From Allokutzneria sp. A3M-2-11 16 (GTDB taxonomy: Bacteria > Actinomycetota > Actinomycetes > Mycobacteriales > Pseudonocardiaceae), in the NCBI RefSeq assembly GCF_024213555.1, contig NZ_JANAVO010000010.1:1-64000 (forward strand): DNA of 64,000 nt, given 5' to 3'. The notes under the pieces are model-generated. The model searched no databases and was not told the origin of the DNA. It saw nothing but the letters and a program-made list of their open reading frames with translations. A program made the translations under genes and the position numbers. Shown here one piece after another: positions 25,209 through 34,063 of the stretch. Every line of letters starts with the position of its first letter. Positions within the stretch are counted from its first letter, which is position 1.

Positions 25209-25625
25209 ATGAGCTCCGAACACTCCGAGATCCGTTCCGCCGCGATGTTCGACCTGCTGGCCGGAACCCCGGTCGCGGTCGAGGTCGAGTTCAGCTACTC
25301 CACCCGTGACCCGTACGCGATCCACGTGCTGTTCAACCCCTACGGTGACCAGAGCGTGCAGTGGATCCTCGCCCGCGACCTGCTCGCGGACGGGCTGCTC
25401 GCCGAGGCCGGTGAGGGTGACGTGCGGATCTGGCCGGTCATGGACGAGCTGGACGTGGTGGTGCTGGAGTTCAGCACGCCCGCCGGGCAGGCGCGGTTCG
25501 GCGCCGACCCCGAGGACCTGGTCGACTTCCTCAACGAGACCTACGAGCTGGTCGAGCCGGGCCAGGAGTCGCGGTGGTTCGACTTCGACCAGGAACTCGC
25601 CCTGCTCGGCGAAGCCAAGCAGTAA
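25209..25625 (+). CDS. SsgA-like (SALP) sporulation/cell-division regulator
   Basis: 138 residues from the ATG at 25209, chosen for its purine-rich GGGAAGGGACGAGG leader over an upstream GTG at 25128. The SALP fold shows in VEVEFSYSTRDPYAIHVLF, WILARDLLADGL, GDVRIWP and VLEFSTPAGQA. SALPs such as SsgB recruit FtsZ and steer septation and peptidoglycan remodelling in actinomycetes; the length fits SsgB. Context gives no operon partner. Repeat A2 begins 27 bp after its stop. Confidence 0.88.
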   Translation: MSSEHSEIRSAAMFDLLAGTPVAVEVEFSYSTRDPYAIHVLFNPYGDQSVQWILARDLLADGLLAEAGEGDVRIWPVMDELDVVVLEFSTPAGQARFGADPEDLVDFLNETYELVEPGQESRWFDFDQELALLGEAKQ

Positions 25626-25652
25626 CCCGCCTCCTGGCGCGGCGCGGGTCGG

Positions 25653-25777
25653 CAGGTCTTCAAGTACCCCGGACCCCCGCTGTGAAGGTCGTCAACGACG
25701 GCAAACCCGCCGAGCGGGACCGGGTTCGTGGCAGTTCACGACCCCGAGGAGGCCGGTTCGGGGTACTTGAAGACCTG
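25653..25777. repeat. Dispersed inverted-repeat element A, copy 2
   Basis: 125 bp with perfectly complementary 19-bp arms at 25653-25671 (CAGGTCTTCAAGTACCCCG) and 25759-25777. The loop holds ACCGGGTTCGTGGC, close to the loop of copy 3. It lies between the convergent ends of the SsgA-like gene and the gene at 26038, sharing the gap with element B2. Confidence 0.9.
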
Positions 25778-25915
25778 CGCACCCCAACAACTGGCTCGGC
25801 CTACTCGGGCCCTTAGTCCGTCCCGCACACATGGCCGCCGCGGTCCGCGACGCGCTCGCCCGCGGCTGGAACCCGAAACTCAACGGCCCCACCCACCACA
25901 TCAGTCACACCTGAG
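25778..25915. other. Spacer between elements A2 and B2
   Basis: No supported gene. C-rich on the plus strand toward B2. Short frames here are shadows of the repeats. Confidence 0.5.
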
Positions 25916-25978
25916 CCCGTTTCGTACTCAAAACGGCTTTTGGGAGCACTCTTTTTCCCGTTATGAGTACGAAACGGG
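25916..25978. repeat. Dispersed 63-bp inverted-repeat element B, copy 2 (opposite orientation)
   Basis: The same 14-bp ends as the other copies; the 35-bp centre matches copy 1 only when reverse-complemented (ATAACGGGAAAAAGAG on the minus strand). Left flank C-rich, right flank G-rich, as in other copies. Between convergent genes. Confidence 0.92.
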
Positions 25979-26037
25979 GAGAGAGAGGCTGCGCCGATGT
26001 GGGGTGGCGGGTTGAGGATAGCGCGAGTGACGTGGTG

Positions 26038-26484
26038 TCAGTCCTGCTCGCGGTTGTTGAGGCCGTAGAGGATGCGCTGCATGACCTCGTGGCCGATGTC
26101 GGCGCCGTCGTCCACCGGCTGCTCGGCGGCGATGCGCTCGGCGGCTCGGGATCGCTTGCGCTCGCGGCGGGGCAGCGGCACCGAGGAGCCTGTCAGCCCA
26201 GCGGGCAGCGGCAGCGCGTGCGCGACCAGGCGGCCGTCGTCGACCTCGACCACCAGGCGGTCGCCGCTCACCAGCAGCCGCACCGTGACCAGGCCCGGGG
26301 CCTTCGGGTCGGCGTCGTCGACCTTCTCCGCGACCAGCTGGCAGGCCGCCCGGCTGGTCTCCTCCACCATAGGTCGCAGCGACCACTCGCTCAGCGTGAA
26401 CCGGACGAAGAGGTCCGTGCAGTTCACGGCGCTGGGCAGCGCGATGAGTTGGAGATCGTCGACCTGTGCGGTGTCGGAGTTCAC
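26038..26484 (-). CDS. ATP-binding-like protein (HATPase/anti-sigma kinase type)
   Basis: 148 residues from the GTG at 26484, which has GGAAGGA upstream; an ATG at 26544 gives a poorer N-terminus. It begins NSDTAQVDDLQLIALPSAVN and continues with FTLSEWSLRPMVEETSRAAC, the layout of RsbW/HATPase_c_2 regulators that share an ALPSAV-type start and a helix carrying the ATP-binding Glu/Asn. The clear N-box and G-boxes are not visible, so it may be a degenerate member. The C-terminus is basic then acidic. Confidence 0.6.
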   Translation of the reverse strand: MNSDTAQVDDLQLIALPSAVNCTDLFVRFTLSEWSLRPMVEETSRAACQLVAEKVDDADPKAPGLVTVRLLVSGDRLVVEVDDGRLVAHALPLPAGLTGSSVPLPRRERKRSRAAERIAAEQPVDDGADIGHEVMQRILYGLNNREQD

Positions 26485-26769
26485 CCGGGTCCTTCCGTCG
26501 TCAACATGCCCTTGTTGAGAGCCGTATCTTGCCAACCCCGTCATTCGCCCTGAAGGCGGGTCTGGTTAGCCCGTTCGGGCAGTGCAACTTGCACGCTCCT
26601 TGGCCTCGCATTCTGCGCCCGCAATTTCTTCAGTGCCCGGTGAAATCAAGCTTTTCGAAGTACAACCTCCTTGCGTCGCTTGGCAATCGGTCCCAGCGGC
26701 GCGGTGATCGACAGCGCTGGGAAGGGGGCTGGGGACGATAAACCGAGCGGCTGCTCTAGTATTAACGAC
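26485..26769. other. Divergent intergenic region
   Basis: 285 bp, less GC-rich than its surroundings. TAGTAT at 26757-26762 ends 7 nt before the GTG at 26770 and is a candidate -10 for a leaderless mRNA. No clear -35 or operator seen. Confidence 0.5.
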
Positions 26770-27447
26770 GTGACCGGTTCGGGGGAGCGCGTCGTCGCGC
26801 ACAAGTCGTGGGAACAGGCCATCGTCTGGATTGGCGGGCCCGTGCTGGGAGCGGTCGTCGGCTGGCTGGTGAAGCCGCTCGCCGCGTGGGTCGCGACGCT
26901 GCCGTGGGCGCCGATGCAGGGGCCGTTCGAGCTCGCGGAGCGGATCCCGGGGTGGGTCCTGGTCGGCGGTGGCGCGCTGCTCGGCCTGGCGCTGGCGTTC
27001 TTCGTGTCGCTGGACATGCTGCGGGTGGTGGTCTCCGCCGAGCGCGTGGTGCTGCGGCGCGGGGACGACACCACCGAGGTCGACGGTGCCAAGGTGTCGG
27101 CTGTTTTCCTTGACGGCAAACGAATCGTGCTCCTCGGCGCGGACGGCGCGGAGCTGGCCGCGGAGAAGACCGACCTGAACGCGGGCGAGCTCCGGGACGC
27201 GTTCACCGCGTCGGGCTTCCGGTGGCTGGCCGAGGGCGACCCGCACGCGGGCGAGTACCGGCTCTGGGTGGAGGACACCCCGGACCTGCCGCCGGGCGCT
27301 GACGCGCTCCTGAAGGCCAGGAAGCGGGCGATCGGCAGCGGCGAGGACGAGGACGTGCGGCTGCTGCGCGCCGAACTGGGCAGGCTGGGCGTGGTGGTGC
27401 GCGATGACAGGAAGCGCCAGTACTGGCGGATGACCCGGACCGGCTGA
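26770..27447 (+). CDS. YqeB-like membrane protein
   Basis: 225 residues from the GTG at 26770. Two hydrophobic segments near the N-terminus (IVWIGGPVLGAVVGWLV and WVLVGGGALLGLALAFFVSL) are followed by a soluble PH-like domain with VVLRRGDDTTEVDGAKVSAV and a C-terminal alpha-helical segment of charged residues. This matches the actinobacterial YqeB-like family as I recall it; biochemical role unknown. Its stop overlaps the TetR start by one base (TGATG), so the regulator is co-translated with it. Confidence 0.75.
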   Translation: MTGSGERVVAHKSWEQAIVWIGGPVLGAVVGWLVKPLAAWVATLPWAPMQGPFELAERIPGWVLVGGGALLGLALAFFVSLDMLRVVVSAERVVLRRGDDTTEVDGAKVSAVFLDGKRIVLLGADGAELAAEKTDLNAGELRDAFTASGFRWLAEGDPHAGEYRLWVEDTPDLPPGADALLKARKRAIGSGEDEDVRLLRAELGRLGVVVRDDRKRQYWRMTRTG

Positions 27448-28046
27448 TGCCCAGGACGGTCGACCCGGCCAAGCACGAGGCGAAGCGCCTGCTCATCCTC
27501 GACGCGGCCGCGGAGTGCTTCGCCCGCAAGGGTTTCGAACGGACCACCACCGCCGAGATCTGCGCGCGGGCGGGGATCAGCTCCGGCAGCCTGTTCCACT
27601 ACTTCCCGAGCAAGCGCGCGATCTTCGTCGCGATCTTCGAGCTGGACGGGCGGCTGCACGCCGACCTGCTCGACCGCGCGGGCCGCGCCGAGGACCCGGT
27701 CGCCGGGCTGCTGCAGGTGGTCGACGGGCTGGTGCGACCGCTGTCCGATCCGAGCGCCCCCGGGCTGGTCACCGAGGTGGCCGCGCAGGCGGGGCGCGAT
27801 CCGGAGCTGGCGGAAGTACTGGTGCGCAACGAGATCCGGCTGCGCGAGGGGCTGGCCGGTCTGCTCCGCCGCGCCGCGGGCCTCGGCCGCATCGACACCG
27901 GGCTGGACCCGGACCGGGCGGCCGGGTGGATCGCGGCACTGGTGGACGCGGCGTTCGCCAGGGTGAGCGTGGAACGCGACCTGGAGCCGGACGCGGAGCG
28001 GGAGATGCTGCGCCTTATCCTGACCAGGTTCCTGCACATCCGTTAG
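27447..28046 (+). CDS. TetR/AcrR family regulator
   Basis: 199 residues. The N-terminal HTH is typical: ILDAAAECFARKGFERTTTA, then EICARAGISSGSLFHYFPSK. The C-terminal helical domain has no recognised ligand. Coupled to the YqeB-like gene and 16 bp upstream of the CobW-type gene, so it could regulate either; no palindrome stands out nearby. Confidence 0.9.
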   Translation: MPRTVDPAKHEAKRLLILDAAAECFARKGFERTTTAEICARAGISSGSLFHYFPSKRAIFVAIFELDGRLHADLLDRAGRAEDPVAGLLQVVDGLVRPLSDPSAPGLVTEVAAQAGRDPELAEVLVRNEIRLREGLAGLLRRAAGLGRIDTGLDPDRAAGWIAALVDAAFARVSVERDLEPDAEREMLRLILTRFLHIR

Positions 28047-28062
28047 CCGAAGGGGAGAAGCG

Positions 28063-29073
28063 TTGGGGCGCAAGCAGATCCCGGTCGTGATCGTCGCTGG
28101 GTTCCTGGGCTCGGGGAAGACGACGCTGCTCAACCACCTGCTCTCGGCCAGCGGGGGCACGCGGATCGGCGTGGTGGTCAACGACTTCGGCAGCGTCAAC
28201 ATCGACGCGATGCAGGTGGCCGGGCAGGTCGACTCGATGATCTCGCTGGGCAACGGCTGCCTGTGCTGCCTGGTGGACGCCTCCGGCATGGACGAGCTGC
28301 TGGAGCGGCTGGCCCGGCCGGGCCTCGTCGACGTGATCGTCATCGAGGCCAGCGGGCTGGCCGAACCGCGCGACCTGATCCGGATGGTGCTGGCCAGCGA
28401 CAACCCCGGGCTCTGCTACGGCGGGCTGGTCGAGGTGGTCGACGGCGCGGAGTTCGAGTCGAGCAGACAGCGCCATCCCGAGCTGGACGGCCACCTCCGG
28501 TACGCGGACCTGGTGGTGCTCAACAAGATCGACCGGATCGACGCCGAGCAGCAGGCGTTGCTGCGCAAGACCGTCACCGAGCTGAGCGAGGGCAAGCCGG
28601 TGCTGCCGACCTCGCACGGCCGCGTCGATCCGGCGCTGCTGTTCGAGCAACGGCCCAAGCGTGACGAGGTGGCGCGGCAGCTGTCCTTCGACGACCTGGA
28701 CCACGACGACCACTCAGGACATGCGCACGCGGCCTACGAGAGCGTGGTGTTCAGCTCGGCGAAGCCGCTGAACCCCAGGCGCCTCATGGCTTTCCTGGAC
28801 TCGCGGCCCACCGGGCTGTACCGGATGAAGGGGTTCGTCCACTTCGGACTGCCAGGGCACCGGCAGAAGCACGTGCTGCACACGGTCGGCGGGTTCCTGC
28901 GGTTCGAGCGGTCCAGGTGGGAGCGGGACGAGGCGCACCACACCCACCTGGTGCTGATCGGCTCCGGCATCGACGCGGACGCGGTGCGCGCCGGGCTGGC
29001 CGACTGCGTGGAGACCGACCCGGCTCCGTCGGACAAGCAGGCGATGCTGCTGATCGCGCCGTACCTGCGCTAG
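28063..29073 (+). CDS. CobW/G3E family GTPase (putative metallochaperone)
   Basis: 336 residues from a TTG at 28063 with AGGGGAGAAG upstream. G3E signatures: Walker A GFLGSGKTT at 13-21, Zn-binding GNGCLCC with Cys66, Cys68 and Cys69, then IEASGLAEP and LNKIDRID (NKxD). A His-rich stretch (DDLDHDDHSGHAHAA) near residue 220 and the C-terminal CobW domain (GLYRMKGFVHF) are present. The family delivers zinc or other metals to client enzymes under GTP control. No Zur box was recognised upstream. The last 4 bp overlap the next convergent gene. Confidence 0.9.
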   Translation: MGRKQIPVVIVAGFLGSGKTTLLNHLLSASGGTRIGVVVNDFGSVNIDAMQVAGQVDSMISLGNGCLCCLVDASGMDELLERLARPGLVDVIVIEASGLAEPRDLIRMVLASDNPGLCYGGLVEVVDGAEFESSRQRHPELDGHLRYADLVVLNKIDRIDAEQQALLRKTVTELSEGKPVLPTSHGRVDPALLFEQRPKRDEVARQLSFDDLDHDDHSGHAHAAYESVVFSSAKPLNPRRLMAFLDSRPTGLYRMKGFVHFGLPGHRQKHVLHTVGGFLRFERSRWERDEAHHTHLVLIGSGIDADAVRAGLADCVETDPAPSDKQAMLLIAPYLR

Positions 29074-29426
29074 GAGGCGCGGTGGGCGCCGACCGGGATC
29101 GGTGCCGCGAGGTCCTCCTCCAGCCTGCGCGCGGCGGTGCGCAGCCGGAGCAGGGCGGGGTGCAGCGCCGCGGCGTCGAAGGTCTCGGCCGACAGGGCGG
29201 CGCGGGCCTTGGCCAGCAACGCGACCGTGTCGGTGACGGGGCCGTGCGGGTCGCGGGCGGCGAGCGCGGTCAGGGAGGGTTCGATCACGGCGAGCTCGGC
29301 CTCGAACTGGATGGCGAGCTCGGAGATCGCGGCGATCGGCATCTGGTGGCCGGAGAGGCCGCGCAGGCCGCGAACCATGTCGTCGACGACCTGGCGCAGC
29401 GCCGCGATCACGGGCATATGACTCAC
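29070..29426 (-). CDS. Hypothetical helical protein
   Basis: 118 residues, entirely alpha-helical by inspection, with no signal, cysteines or domain that I recognise. It overlaps the end of the CobW gene by 4 bp on the opposite strand. Its own upstream region is shared with the divergent GlxA-type gene. Confidence 0.65.
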   Translation of the reverse strand: MSHMPVIAALRQVVDDMVRGLRGLSGHQMPIAAISELAIQFEAELAVIEPSLTALAARDPHGPVTDTVALLAKARAALSAETFDAAALHPALLRLRTAARRLEEDLAAPIPVGAHRAS

Positions 29427-29629
29427 GGGCGCAGTCTAGGCGAATGCTGGACCATTCGGGGCAGCCGCATGCGCCTTTTGGATCATGTGTGCGTTTTCGG
29501 GTGAAGATCGGCTAAAGGGGGGCCCTGGCAAGAACACCGCGCACCGCCGGATTCCGGCAAACGCCCAAGATGCCTGACGGGCAAGGGAAAATCTTCCACC
29601 GAAGAGGATTCGGGCGTTATCTTCCCGCC

Positions 29630-30619
29630 ATGCGCACAGTCGCGGTGCTGGCCCTGCACGACGTCGTGCCGTTCGACCTGGCCATGCCGGTGGACACGTT
29701 CGGCCGGACGTTCCTGCCGGGCGGCGGGAACGCCTACGACGTCAGGGTCTGCTCGGAGGCCGGGGCGGGCAGCGAGGTCGACACGGGCTTCTACGGGGTG
29801 CGCGCGCCGTGGGGGCTGGAGGGACTGTCCACGGCGGACACGATCATCGTGCCCGGCCGCAACGACGCGACGATCCCGTTGGCGGAACCGGTGGCCGAGG
29901 CCCTGCGCGAGGCGCTCGACGCCGGGACCCGGATCGCGTCGGTCTGCGCGGGTGCTTTCGTGCTGGCGCAGGCGGGAGTGCTCGACGGGTTGCGCGCCAC
30001 CACGCACTGGCTCGGCACCGCCATCCTCGCCCGCCAGTACCCGGAGATCTCCGTCGACCCCAACGTGCTCTACGTCGACAACGGTCAGGTGCTGACCTCC
30101 GCGGGCGCCGCGGCGGGGCTGGACATGTGCCTGCACATGATCCGCAACGACCACGGTTCCGCCGTCGCCGCGGGCGCGGCACGGACGATGGTGATGCCGT
30201 TGGAGCGCGCGGGCGGGCAGGCCCAGTTCATCGTGCACGAGCCGCCGACGCCGGACGGGGCGACGCTGGAGCCGTTGCTGCGCTGGCTGGAGGAGAACAT
30301 GACGCGCGAACTGTCCCTTGAGGACATCGCGGTGCGCGCGGCGATGAGCGCTCGAACGCTCAACCGCCGCTTCCGCGAGCAGACGGGGACGACACCGTTG
30401 CAGTGGCTGCACCGGGCGCGGTTGCGGCGGGCGCAGTACCTGCTGGAGACGACGGCGCATCCGGTGGAGCGGATCGCGGCGGAGGTCGGATTCGGCTCCA
30501 CCACAACGTTTCGCGACCGGTTCAAACGGCTGGTGGGGACGAGTCCGCACGCCTACCGCCGCGCGTTCCGGGGCGGCGGTGAGGCGGCTCTGGCAGGGAA
30601 AGCCGAAATCGCGGACTGA
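29630..30619 (+). CDS. GlxA family AraC-type regulator
   Basis: 329 residues from the ATG at 29630, which has TTATCT 7 nt upstream and no Shine-Dalgarno (possibly leaderless). The N-terminal DJ-1/PfpI-like domain has IIVPGRNDA and the nucleophile-elbow-like SVCAGAFVLA; the C-terminal AraC domain has two HTHs (LSLEDIAVRAAMSARTLNRR and HPVERIAAEVGFGSTTTFRD). Regulators of this architecture sense small molecules through the DJ-1 domain. Repeat A3 follows 22 bp after the stop. Confidence 0.88.
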   Translation: MRTVAVLALHDVVPFDLAMPVDTFGRTFLPGGGNAYDVRVCSEAGAGSEVDTGFYGVRAPWGLEGLSTADTIIVPGRNDATIPLAEPVAEALREALDAGTRIASVCAGAFVLAQAGVLDGLRATTHWLGTAILARQYPEISVDPNVLYVDNGQVLTSAGAAAGLDMCLHMIRNDHGSAVAAGAARTMVMPLERAGGQAQFIVHEPPTPDGATLEPLLRWLEENMTRELSLEDIAVRAAMSARTLNRRFREQTGTTPLQWLHRARLRRAQYLLETTAHPVERIAAEVGFGSTTTFRDRFKRLVGTSPHAYRRAFRGGGEAALAGKAEIAD

Positions 30620-30641
30620 CACATGCCCCCGGGGTTCGCGT

Positions 30642-30760
30642 GTCTTCAAGTACAGCGAACCCCGGTCGGGGCTGTCGCTAACCGCCTCCAACCCTCGGTG
30701 CGCGCCGGGGTTCGTGGCGGTTGGAGACGGTTGTGCGGGGGGTTGGGGGTACTTGAAGAC
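30642..30760. repeat. Dispersed inverted-repeat element A, copy 3
   Basis: 119 bp with outer arms GTCTTCAAGTAC at 30642-30653 and GTACTTGAAGAC at 30749-30760. Inner arms AACCGCCTCCAAC (30680-30692) and 30720-30732 pair with one mismatch. The loop holds GTGCGCGCCGGGGTTCGTGG. It lies between the convergent ends of the GlxA-type and M23 genes. Confidence 0.88.
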
Positions 30761-30807
30761 CGGAGAACCCGGCTGGGAACGGTGTCGCGGCTGACAGGGT
30801 TCAGGCG

Positions 30808-31392
30808 TCAGCAGTTGCGGCTGATCACGTTGCGCCAGGTGCGGCCGTTGGCCTGGCCGTACTCGACGCCGTTGAAGAACGGGCGGACGCGTTCGGTCCC
30901 CGCGGCGCCCCACGAGGCGACGCCGTCACCGTTGCGGTCGAACGCCTGCTCGTAGTGCAGGTGCGGGTGGCCGTTGGAGGTCGGCCCGGTCTTGCCGACG
31001 CGGCCGATGATCTGGCCCTTCGCCACCCGGGCGCCGACCGCCACGGCGCGGGACTGCAGGTGGATGCCGGTGGTGAACCAGCCGCCGCCGTGGTTGATCT
31101 GGATCATGTTGCCCGCGTTGGAGTGGTAGTAGGACTGGCGTACCGTGCCCGCGGCCGAGGCGCGGTAGGGGGCGCCCTCGGTGCCGACCTGGTTCGGCTC
31201 CTTCACCATGTCCAGCGCGGGGGCGTGGGCCCAGGTGTCCAGGCGCCATTTCGCGTTGCAGTCGAACGGGAGCTGGAACGCGGGCCTGGCCTCGATGGTG
31301 ATCTCGTCCGCGGCCGGAGCGGCCTCGGCGAGCGCGGGCAGACCCGCCGCGAGCAGGACCGCGGCGAACACGCCGATGGTTTTGCGGTGCAT
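30808..31392 (-). CDS. Secreted M23 family metallopeptidase
   Basis: 194 residues from the ATG at 31392, with AGGAGGG 5 nt upstream. Signal peptide to about residue 28 (cleavage at AEA-AP), then a LytM/M23-like domain with HAPALDMV, GNMIQINHGGGWFTTGIHLQ and the metal-binding HPHLHYE (HxH). The usual first-ligand motif HxxxD is seen as HAPALD. Such enzymes cut peptidoglycan cross-bridges or related peptides. It ends RNVISRNC and stands alone. Confidence 0.85.
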   Translation of the reverse strand: MHRKTIGVFAAVLLAAGLPALAEAAPAADEITIEARPAFQLPFDCNAKWRLDTWAHAPALDMVKEPNQVGTEGAPYRASAAGTVRQSYYHSNAGNMIQINHGGGWFTTGIHLQSRAVAVGARVAKGQIIGRVGKTGPTSNGHPHLHYEQAFDRNGDGVASWGAAGTERVRPFFNGVEYGQANGRTWRNVISRNC

Positions 31393-31467
31393 TCGAACCC
31401 TCCTGTGGTCGTCAGGAATATGAATCCCCGACCACGTTAGGTTTGCGCACTTGCACATCACCTACGT

Positions 31468-32043
31468 TTAACCACAGGCCAAATGGTCCAGCACGGAGCG
31501 AGCCGCCGCGCGGGCCTGGCCGACCGGATCGTCGAGATGGCCGATGAGCAGGCCGGTCAGTGCGCCCTCGTAGAGCAGCAGCACGCGTTCGGCCGCCTCC
31601 GCCGACCCGGTTATTTCCGTCAGGCGGGCAAGCAGGTCGGCCTTGTGCCGGTTGATCACCGCCCACGCGGGGTGCTCGCGGTCGGTCAGCTCGGCGGCCG
31701 CGTCGACGAAGGCGCAACCGCGCTCCACCTCGCCGGAGTCCGCCCACGCCCGCAGCGCGTCGAAGATCGACAGAGATTTGTCCATTGTGGACTCCGCGGC
31801 TTCGGTGCGCGCGGTCCAGCTCTCCGTCCAGCGCTCGTGCCGGTGTTCCAGGTAGGCCACCACGAGGCCGTCCTTGCCCGCGAAGTGGTGGTAGAGCGTC
31901 ATCGTGGCCACGCCCGCGCGGCCGACCGCCTTGTCGACCGGGGTCGCGGCGATGCCGTCGCGGCGGAACAGCTCGTCGGCCGCGGCGATGAGGCGTTCGC
32001 GCGCGGTGCCGCGGGGCGGGGCGGGCTTGCGTTGCGTGGCCAT
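31468..32043 (-). CDS. TetR family regulator of the adjacent MFS gene
   Basis: 191 residues with a TetR HTH (LIAAADELFRRDGIAATPVD and VGRAGVATMTLYHHFAGKDG). It is divergent from the MFS transporter at 32095, with only 51 bp between starts, filled by a long palindrome. This is the usual autoregulated efflux pair, derepressed by the transporter's substrate. Confidence 0.9.
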   Translation of the reverse strand: MATQRKPAPPRGTARERLIAAADELFRRDGIAATPVDKAVGRAGVATMTLYHHFAGKDGLVVAYLEHRHERWTESWTARTEAAESTMDKSLSIFDALRAWADSGEVERGCAFVDAAAELTDREHPAWAVINRHKADLLARLTEITGSAEAAERVLLLYEGALTGLLIGHLDDPVGQARAAARSVLDHLACG

Positions 32044-32052
32044 GCGAGCGAG

Positions 32053-32085
32053 TATAACGTGCGTTCTAGTAGAACGGGCGTTATA
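32053..32085. promoter_or_regulatory. TetR operator, 33-bp palindrome
   Basis: Left arm TATAACG, then CGTTCT, centre AGT, then AGAACG and CGTTATA; the halves are complementary except for the two bases TG/GG. It covers most of the gap between the TetR and MFS starts and ends just before the MFS AGGAGG. Assignment is by position and symmetry. Confidence 0.85.
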
Positions 32086-32094
32086 GGAGGGCGT

Positions 32095-33225
32095 GTGCGA
32101 CCCATCGAAACGCGGCTGGTCGCGGCCGGAGTGGCCGTCATCGCCGTCACCTACGGCCTCGGCCGCTATGCCTACGGGCTGTACCTGCCGGAGTTCCGCG
32201 CCGAGTTCGGCATGAGCGCGGCCACCGCGGGCGCGCTGGCATCGGGCGGCTACGCGGCGTACTGCCTCGCCGTCGTGCTCAGCGCGCTGCTCACCGCTCG
32301 CTGGACCGACCGGGGGACCGCGGTGCTGGCCGCGGCGACCGCGACGGTGGGAACCGCGTTGATCGCCACGGCGGGTTCGGGGACCGCGCTCGTGTTCGGC
32401 GTGCTCGTGGCCGGGGCGAGCACGGGGCTAGCCACGCCGCCGCTGGTGTCGATGGTCAATCGCGGTGTGGCGCAAGCACGTCGTGGCGCGGCGCAGGCGA
32501 TCGTCAACGCGGGCACGGGTGTCGGAGTGCTCGTCAGCGGGCCTTCCGCGTTGTTCGCCAGCGGGAACTGGCGAGTGGCGTGGGTGTTCTTCGCCGCGCT
32601 CAGCCTGGTGGCGACCGTCGCTATCTTCTTCGCGGGCCGGGATTTGCCGCCGCACCAACGCAAAGCGGTTTCGTCGGGCGAAAAGCCGGCGAGGTTGGTG
32701 ATCGCCAGCGCTGTTGTCGGGGCGGCGAGCGCGGCGTTCCTGACCTTCGGGCGGGACCTGGTCGTCACGGTCGGCGGATTCGACGGTGGGCAGTCCGCTC
32801 TGTTCTGGATCGTCCTTGGCGCCGCTGGGATCGTGGCCGCGGTGACCGGGGACGTGGTGGCGAAGGTGGGATTGGAGCGGGCATGGCGGCCGTTGACCGG
32901 CGCGCTCGCGGCCTCCACGGTTTTCCTTGCTGTGAAACCGAATTCGGTACCAGTGACCTTGATCGCCGCAGCGGTGTTCGGTGCCAGTTACGTCGCGCTG
33001 ACCTCGGTCATGGTGCTCGCGGCGGGGAACGCCTCTGCGGTGGCGGCGTCGTTCCTGGCGTTGTCGACGGGGCAGGTCGTCGGGGCCGCGGCGGTGGGCT
33101 GGTTGATCGACGGAGCTGGCTGGCTGCCCGCGTTCGCGATCGCGGCCGGAGTCGCGCTCGTCGCACCGGCCGCGACCGCGGTCACGCCAGAGCCGATGAG
33201 CCGGCCAGTCCCTGGAGCTCGGTGA
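32095..33225 (+). CDS. MFS transporter
   Basis: 376 residues from the GTG at 32095, with AGGAGG about 6 nt upstream. About 11-12 hydrophobic segments, with the MFS loop signature visible in weak form (TARWTDRGTAVL) after the second segment. Substrate unknown; the divergent TetR suggests drug or metabolite efflux. The last 44 bp overlap the 3' end of the convergent beta-lactamase-like gene. Confidence 0.85.
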   Translation: MRPIETRLVAAGVAVIAVTYGLGRYAYGLYLPEFRAEFGMSAATAGALASGGYAAYCLAVVLSALLTARWTDRGTAVLAAATATVGTALIATAGSGTALVFGVLVAGASTGLATPPLVSMVNRGVAQARRGAAQAIVNAGTGVGVLVSGPSALFASGNWRVAWVFFAALSLVATVAIFFAGRDLPPHQRKAVSSGEKPARLVIASAVVGAASAAFLTFGRDLVVTVGGFDGGQSALFWIVLGAAGIVAAVTGDVVAKVGLERAWRPLTGALAASTVFLAVKPNSVPVTLIAAAVFGASYVALTSVMVLAAGNASAVAASFLALSTGQVVGAAAVGWLIDGAGWLPAFAIAAGVALVAPAATAVTPEPMSRPVPGAR

Positions 33226-34030
33226 CCGCCTTGGTGACGGCCTTCGTCGCCGTGGGCCACGAAGTCCCCTTCGGCCAGCTGGTCAGCACGACGACCACGT
33301 AGTTGTGCTTGCCGCTGACCATGCCCGTCGTGTTCAGCACCATGCGGTCGTCCGTGCTGCCCCAGCCCTGCTTGACCGCCCACTCCCGGCCGGACAACCC
33401 GGTGGGGATGCCGAAGTACTGGTCGAAACCGTCCGCCGCCGTGCGCGGCGCCGAGGAGAGCGCGTCGGTCAGCGTGATCCGCCGCTCCTTGGGCAGCTTC
33501 GCCGAGATGTGCTGGTAGATCCGGGCCACGTCCGCGGCCGAGGTCAGCGTCTCGCCCCAGCGGCCGGGCCGGGCGGGCGGCCGCGTGTGCTGGAGGCCGA
33601 TCCGCTCGCTCATCCGGTGCACGATCGCCGCGCCGCCGTTGGCCGTCCACAGCTCGCTGGCCACCTCGTCGTCGCTGGCGGCGAGCATCCGCTCCAGCCC
33701 GGCGGGCTCGGACTCCTTGCCCGCCAACGCGTCCAGCGCGATCAGCAGCTTCACCACGGAGGCGGACGGGAACAGCGCGGAGGCGTTCGCCCCGGCCACG
33801 TCGGTGCAGCCGGTCAGGTCCACCATCGCGATCCCGGCCGTCGCGCCGCGCGCGGCCGACTGGATCGCCCGCGCGGCGTCCTTGACCTCGGCGGACTGGC
33901 GGGTCGGGGTGATCTCCCCGGTGCACGAGGACGCCCACGCGTCCCGGCTGGGCCACAGCGCGAAGCCGAGTGCCACGGCGAGGGCCACGGTCACCACCGG
34001 GGCCACGACCAGGAGCGTGCGTCGTTTCAT
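33182..34030 (-). CDS. Serine hydrolase, class A beta-lactamase-like
   Basis: 282 residues with an N-terminal membrane anchor or signal (residues 7-26). The active-site SxxK is Ser91-Val-Val-Lys94 in FPSASVVK. An SDDE segment near 119 stands where class A enzymes have SDN, and KQGWG near 218 stands for KTG. The departures from SDN and KTG make antibiotic hydrolysis doubtful; a peptidase or other serine hydrolase role is as likely. It lies 65 bp downstream of the GntR gene. Confidence 0.75.
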   Translation of the reverse strand: MKRRTLLVVAPVVTVALAVALGFALWPSRDAWASSCTGEITPTRQSAEVKDAARAIQSAARGATAGIAMVDLTGCTDVAGANASALFPSASVVKLLIALDALAGKESEPAGLERMLAASDDEVASELWTANGGAAIVHRMSERIGLQHTRPPARPGRWGETLTSAADVARIYQHISAKLPKERRITLTDALSSAPRTAADGFDQYFGIPTGLSGREWAVKQGWGSTDDRMVLNTTGMVSGKHNYVVVVLTSWPKGTSWPTATKAVTKAVTELQGLAGSSALA

Positions 34031-34063
34031 GCTTGGAGGACGCGCCGTCCCGACGGGGGTTGC

